Assembly: GCF_037392515.1 (NCBI RefSeq)
Contig: NC_090291.1
Span: forward strand, 39,021,001-39,085,000
Direction of reading: 5' to 3'
DNA from: Haliotis asinina
Lineage: Eukaryota; Mollusca; Gastropoda; Lepetellida; Haliotidae
Length of the DNA: 64,000 bases
The notes beneath the pieces were generated by a model. The model made no database searches, was not told where the DNA came from, and saw only the letters and a list, made by a program, of their open reading frames with translations. Positions 56,544-64,000 of the stretch are shown one piece after another. Positions within the stretch are counted from its first letter, which is position 1. Each line of letters opens with the position of its first letter. The position numbers were made by a program, and so were the translations under genes.

Positions 56544-59244
56544 AACAGTGACATGCAAGCATCAAGTTTTCCTTAACCTCTTTTGAATAGTATGGATCAC
56601 TAGCAGTGTACAGTGTATTAAAAAAACCCAGAGCATAAACTAATTTAAACAGCAGACAATGCTCATTTACCACAACTCACCAATATTCATTCCCAATGTT
56701 CATGCTGAGATGCACCATGATCAAGTACATAATGCAAACCAAATTCCAAGAATAATATGAAATTGTTGAGTGACACTTCCACTGCGGTGTTTATAATGCT
56801 ATAATGCTGTTGATATACGACTGATGGAAGATCTTCATGATGTTGGCAATGTATGCTAAAGTTGGCAAAGAGCCTTCAAAGCAGTTTCAGAAAATATGGT
56901 GCTATATTCCATTTTTTAATCCCTCCGCATGCATCTCTCAGAAGTAAAAAATAAGTTCATGCATTATTTCAAACAACAATAACAGTCAACTCATGTGAAT
57001 CCTGTTAGCAGAGAGTTTATAAATACTAAGGAAAGGGGAAGCTCCTAGTTAGCATTGTGGGTCTCAACATGGTATTCAGGTATATTCTGCAGTGTCTGAA
57101 TGTGGGAGACATGCACTCACTGGATGACTATGGTACGGTTGAGACAAACCAAGGATCTTAATCAGGATGAAGCATTGGATCCTGGAGGCCCGGGGATGAG
57201 ACTCTGCATAAACAAAATGTCACCCTGTTCTAACTTCCAGACCCTGGGAAGTGCAACACATCCCCATTGGACAATAGACCGGTATCACATGGTTGCCGTT
57301 GTCTAGGTAACAGGTCTGGTCCATTGACACCATTATCTAGAACAGCTCTGGGACAGGCTAGCCCAGAGTTACTTATAATGATCAAAATATATATCCAAAG
57401 CCACACAATCAATAATGAAGTTAATTAAAAGGTATGTACATTCCTGAAGCTCATGTACTCAACAATATAATAATAATGTGTACATATTATACTGTACACA
57501 TGCCACACTCAATGTCTGCACACAATTCAAAGTAACCTGCATGAATAAAAATATAAAGCAAGCCACTCATTGACTTGTTCATAAGCTCAAAATATATGAT
57601 TATACCAGTAGCTAGATGAGGCACTTTGTTTGTGAGGAGATTAACAAGCTCTAGCAATAACTATATTTCCACTCAAATAAAAAGTTGTGCACCATTATTC
57701 AATTGACTACAAATATGAATACATAAAGAGCTATTACTACACAAAAATATGCCTTGTTAGTGCTGTGGTACATATATTATGTCTTCAAACAATGTCCCTG
57801 CCATGAAAAGTTTCCTGAACAGCTAAGTCATGGAAGTGGTTTGAAGGTATTATGCGGAACAGAGCAACAGACTTTGTATGTACATGCTTAGTAACTAATC
57901 AGGAAGAAATAATTTCACCTCAAATTTTATCTTAAAAAAATTGTTTCAGACAAGAACGGACTGAAAAAATTACACTGGTGTAAAAAGAGTTTGGCTTTGC
58001 CTTACACATAAATACAACCAGTGCCCCCAAACCAATCTGTTTCTAACAAACAAAGCACACTTGTCCAATTCCTACCAACATAAAATGATCAGCCTAGACT
58101 GATCAAATTAATAGTCTATATTTCAGTGTGAGGTCCCATTGATCTAATCTAGTGGGTAAAAGAACTAAAACCTACCCAAATATATATATTTTAAAGCAAC
58201 CGTATAAAACTACTTAATCATTTCTGTGTGATACACCCTCAGGATGCAATTCTGCAAAAGTACTAAGAAAATCTTACTGATAATTTTTTTTTATGACTGT
58301 AGCAATAATTCAGACAATCCTTTGTATAGGATGACTCGATATTTTCCCTCCCCAAAAAGTCAAGCCTCCGGAATGAGGTCTTTCGGCAAGTCGGTCACAT
58401 AGCACTCGGTCACATAGCACTAACATAGACAATCAGAATTAGTGCTAAGCTTGTTCTGGCAAATGAACCAATGTGCTGGTTCAATGGCATAATCAAATAC
58501 TATTCACCTGACAACATCTCGAAACAATGAGTTCCATGCACTCCCTACCCGGACAAGATGAATATCCATAGCAAGTTCCAGTCTGAACTTATTGAGATTA
58601 TCACCTTTTCTGGTTGGACTGATATGCATATACAAGAGGAATTCAGAGAATGACACAAATACGACAGAACTGTCACAGAAACTGGAATGTAATGACAGGT
58701 AAGATCCCACCCAGACACAATGACTGACATCCAAACATACAAGACTGCAGCTTATTCTAACAATCTAGCAATGTCTGCTACAAATTCTCATATTTAATTT
58801 TTCTTGGATTTTTTTTCATTATTCATTATAAACAATCGAGGAAAGCTCAACTACATTGTGAATATGACTTGCTAGAATTGCAAGTTTTGGAAAAGGCCGA
58901 CAACGCTTCTTTCAAAGTGAATATTTGATACCATAGCGCAAACTAATGCAGATTAAATCATTTTCATCAACTGCGTTACATGACTATGCCTAGACTTAAT
59001 GAAAGATTAAACTAAAAGAATTCACTTTTGAGGAGTAGAATACTGGATGATCTGACAAGGAATCCACATTTTCAGAGATTCTTAAATGGATATGGAGGAC
59101 TTACTGGTATCAGTGTTGTTATTGCAAATTTGGCCCAGAATCATCTGTGTTTGCAAACATGTCTCAACAACCAGAGCCTGTTGCCATAGAAACAATTTAA
59201 AAAAAAAAATTACTATGTTATTGCTAATGCCTTCATAACTTGGG

Positions 59245-59345
59245 CTTAGAGTTTTTAAGTTCTCTTGGAGCTAAGATAATTGTAAGTGTCATACATTAAC
59301 ATTAACTTGCTATTGCCTTAGCATGCTAAGATGGCCTCGAAAATC
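59245..59345. mobile_element. Hairpin MITE, diverged copy
   Basis: AAGTTCTCTTGGAGCTAAGA..TTGTAAGTGTCATACATTAAC..CTTAGCATGCTAAGATGGCC parallels the copy at 56160. Confidence 0.5.
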
Positions 59346-60673
59346 TAGGCCAAAATCAAACTGGAACAAAGATTGATGTTATTGAATAAAAGTGTTGCTG
59401 TAAACGGTATTTCAGTTATATCACAGCATGTCAGCTGGGATAACAGATGCATGTTGTGGCCATTTACAACTTTGATAAAACTGATCACAAAACAAGTAGA
59501 TCCTGATAGGGCTTAGGGATACAACTAAGCAAACTTCTATATTCTTCATAAAAGTTTCTATCCACCCAACATTCAATATTCAAGCACTATATGAATCATA
59601 ATATGAACTATTAAATACTTTCATACTGAAAATTGGAGTGGTCCTTTAGTTTTCTTTGTGTCTTTGACCAGGTTGTTAATTTATTGTCGAGTCGGTTCAA
59701 GTGGATAAAACCCCATATAGACAGATCAGTCAGATTTAAGCTGATAACACCTCCAACAAAACAACAATGGATCAAGACATGAGTGATAACACCACAACAC
59801 ATAGATATAAAAGGGTGAGATGTTAAAGGCAGCCAAAAATTTACACCAGATCACAGTGTCAGTGTACAGACCATCAATCAGCAAAGTGGATTTCATATTC
59901 ATTAATTGCATCAAGAGATTCACCATCAGGCCTTCGCCTTCGAATTTAATATACTTCCCATCAAAAATTTAGACTCACTAGTGTCATTGTCACTATAGCC
60001 ACTTACTTCAGGCAACTGTTCTAAACTAAAATTTGCCAAACATTTCATAGTGTACTGTTTACACATTAACTGACACATTTAACGTTGAAAAGATTTGTGT
60101 CATGAGTTCAAAAAATGATAAAAATCAGCAAATTCTTAAGAAGTCCTAACACCAAAACGCAGCTGTTCACATGCAAGATTTTGCACATGCAATTCATCTG
60201 CATTTAGTTTGCAGTTGGTTTTCCCAAGTTAGTGGAAAAAATTAATCTTTGATGTAACCATACATACATAACACACAGTTAGAGTGTTAAGTGATAATAA
60301 ACTTTTGATGGATAGTAGAGATAACATTATTTCCATATAGCCCAAACTAGGAAAGGTAGGTGTACTTGTGGCACGTGAAGTGAAGACTGATGGATCTGAG
60401 GATGGTGATATCACATGACGAATCCCTGCTAGGGCTGGCAAACTCCACATAGTAAGGAATGCTCTTTGACAGTTTCTGATATACATCAACAGTAAAAGTT
60501 TGTTTCTTGCCAGCAAGTTTTACCCGATTAGGTGAACCAAGTAAAGGTAGTGTGTTTGTCATGGGTCTAAAAGGGCAGTCAATGTTTCTCGGGTGAAAAC
60601 AGAAAAGTGAACAAAAGGTGGGGTATCACAAGTTGCTTTAGTGGTTGCTTGTCTAACTCCCAGATTTCGGTCG

Positions 60674-63904
<3,231 letters not shown>

Positions 63905-64000
63905 TCAAAAAACATCATCAATCTCCATTTTTGTCACATCTTCATCACACCATCTCATTTTCTCACATAAATGATACACCATACTAACATTGCTATACAG

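Larger units (their letters stand above)
52652..60673 (-). other. Long AT-rich stretch downstream of the PRELID3 stop, probable 3' UTR plus spacer
   Basis: No open frame with recognisable domains occurs in these 8 kb. Poly(A)-like AATAAA motifs on the minus strand occur at 59680-59685 (about 1 kb past the stop) and at 54661-54666, so the 3' UTR may be 1-6 kb. Repeats present: a MITE at 53801-54069, a SINE copy at 56392-56543, hairpin MITEs at 56160-56268 and 59245-59345, and a SINE-B fragment near 53485-53590. A run of Cs lies near 54288. The remainder is simple AT-rich sequence with nothing I can assign. Confidence 0.5.

Overview
The window looks like nuclear DNA of a mollusc, most likely a gastropod of the abalone type. 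Genes are split into many small exons with GT..AG introns. Base composition is AT-rich, and the dominant dispersed repeats end in (ACTC)n tails. The species is an inference from repeat style and gene content; no operon, plasmid or phage structure is present, and no retroviral, LTR or Polinton-like remains were recognised.

Layout. (1) 1-30990, plus strand: 39 in-phase exons (3582 coding bases, 1193 residues visible, 5' end beyond the left edge) of one large enzyme gene. Its N-terminal ~300 residues carry an RDHSYG-x-RDW signature as in CrtC/AttH/Svf1-type lipocalin proteins. It continues into a PEP-synthase-type ATP-binding domain, a middle domain, and a C-terminal swivelling phosphohistidine domain with an intact GGLLSHG motif. 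The PEP-binding barrel of true PEP synthase is absent, so the layout is that of a rifampicin-phosphotransferase-like enzyme fused to a lipocalin-like front. (2) 34072-37373, minus: an ankyrin-repeat and SOCS-box (ASB-like) gene, four exons, about 436 residues. (3) 42650-43890: a 52-bp/26-bp tandem array with a 364-bp higher-order period. (4) 44121-46697, minus: a small coiled-coil gene. A decayed partial paralog lies head-to-head on the plus strand at 49800-50790. (5) 52580-52651: a tRNA-Thr(CGT) gene with a T5 terminator. (6) 60674-63896, minus: five exons of a PRELI-domain gene of the slowmo/PRELID3 family; its first exon lies beyond the right edge.

The rest is introns and spacers filled with repeats: a tRNA-headed SINE family and a second SINE-like family that share the same 3' tail, several families of inverted-repeat (MITE-like) elements, and many minisatellites. 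The most unusual pattern is that several minisatellites begin or end exactly on exon borders and repeat the splice site itself. The genes have no evident shared pathway: a putative small-molecule phosphotransferase, a Cullin-5-type ubiquitin ligase adaptor, a mitochondrial lipid-transfer protein and an unknown coiled-coil protein.
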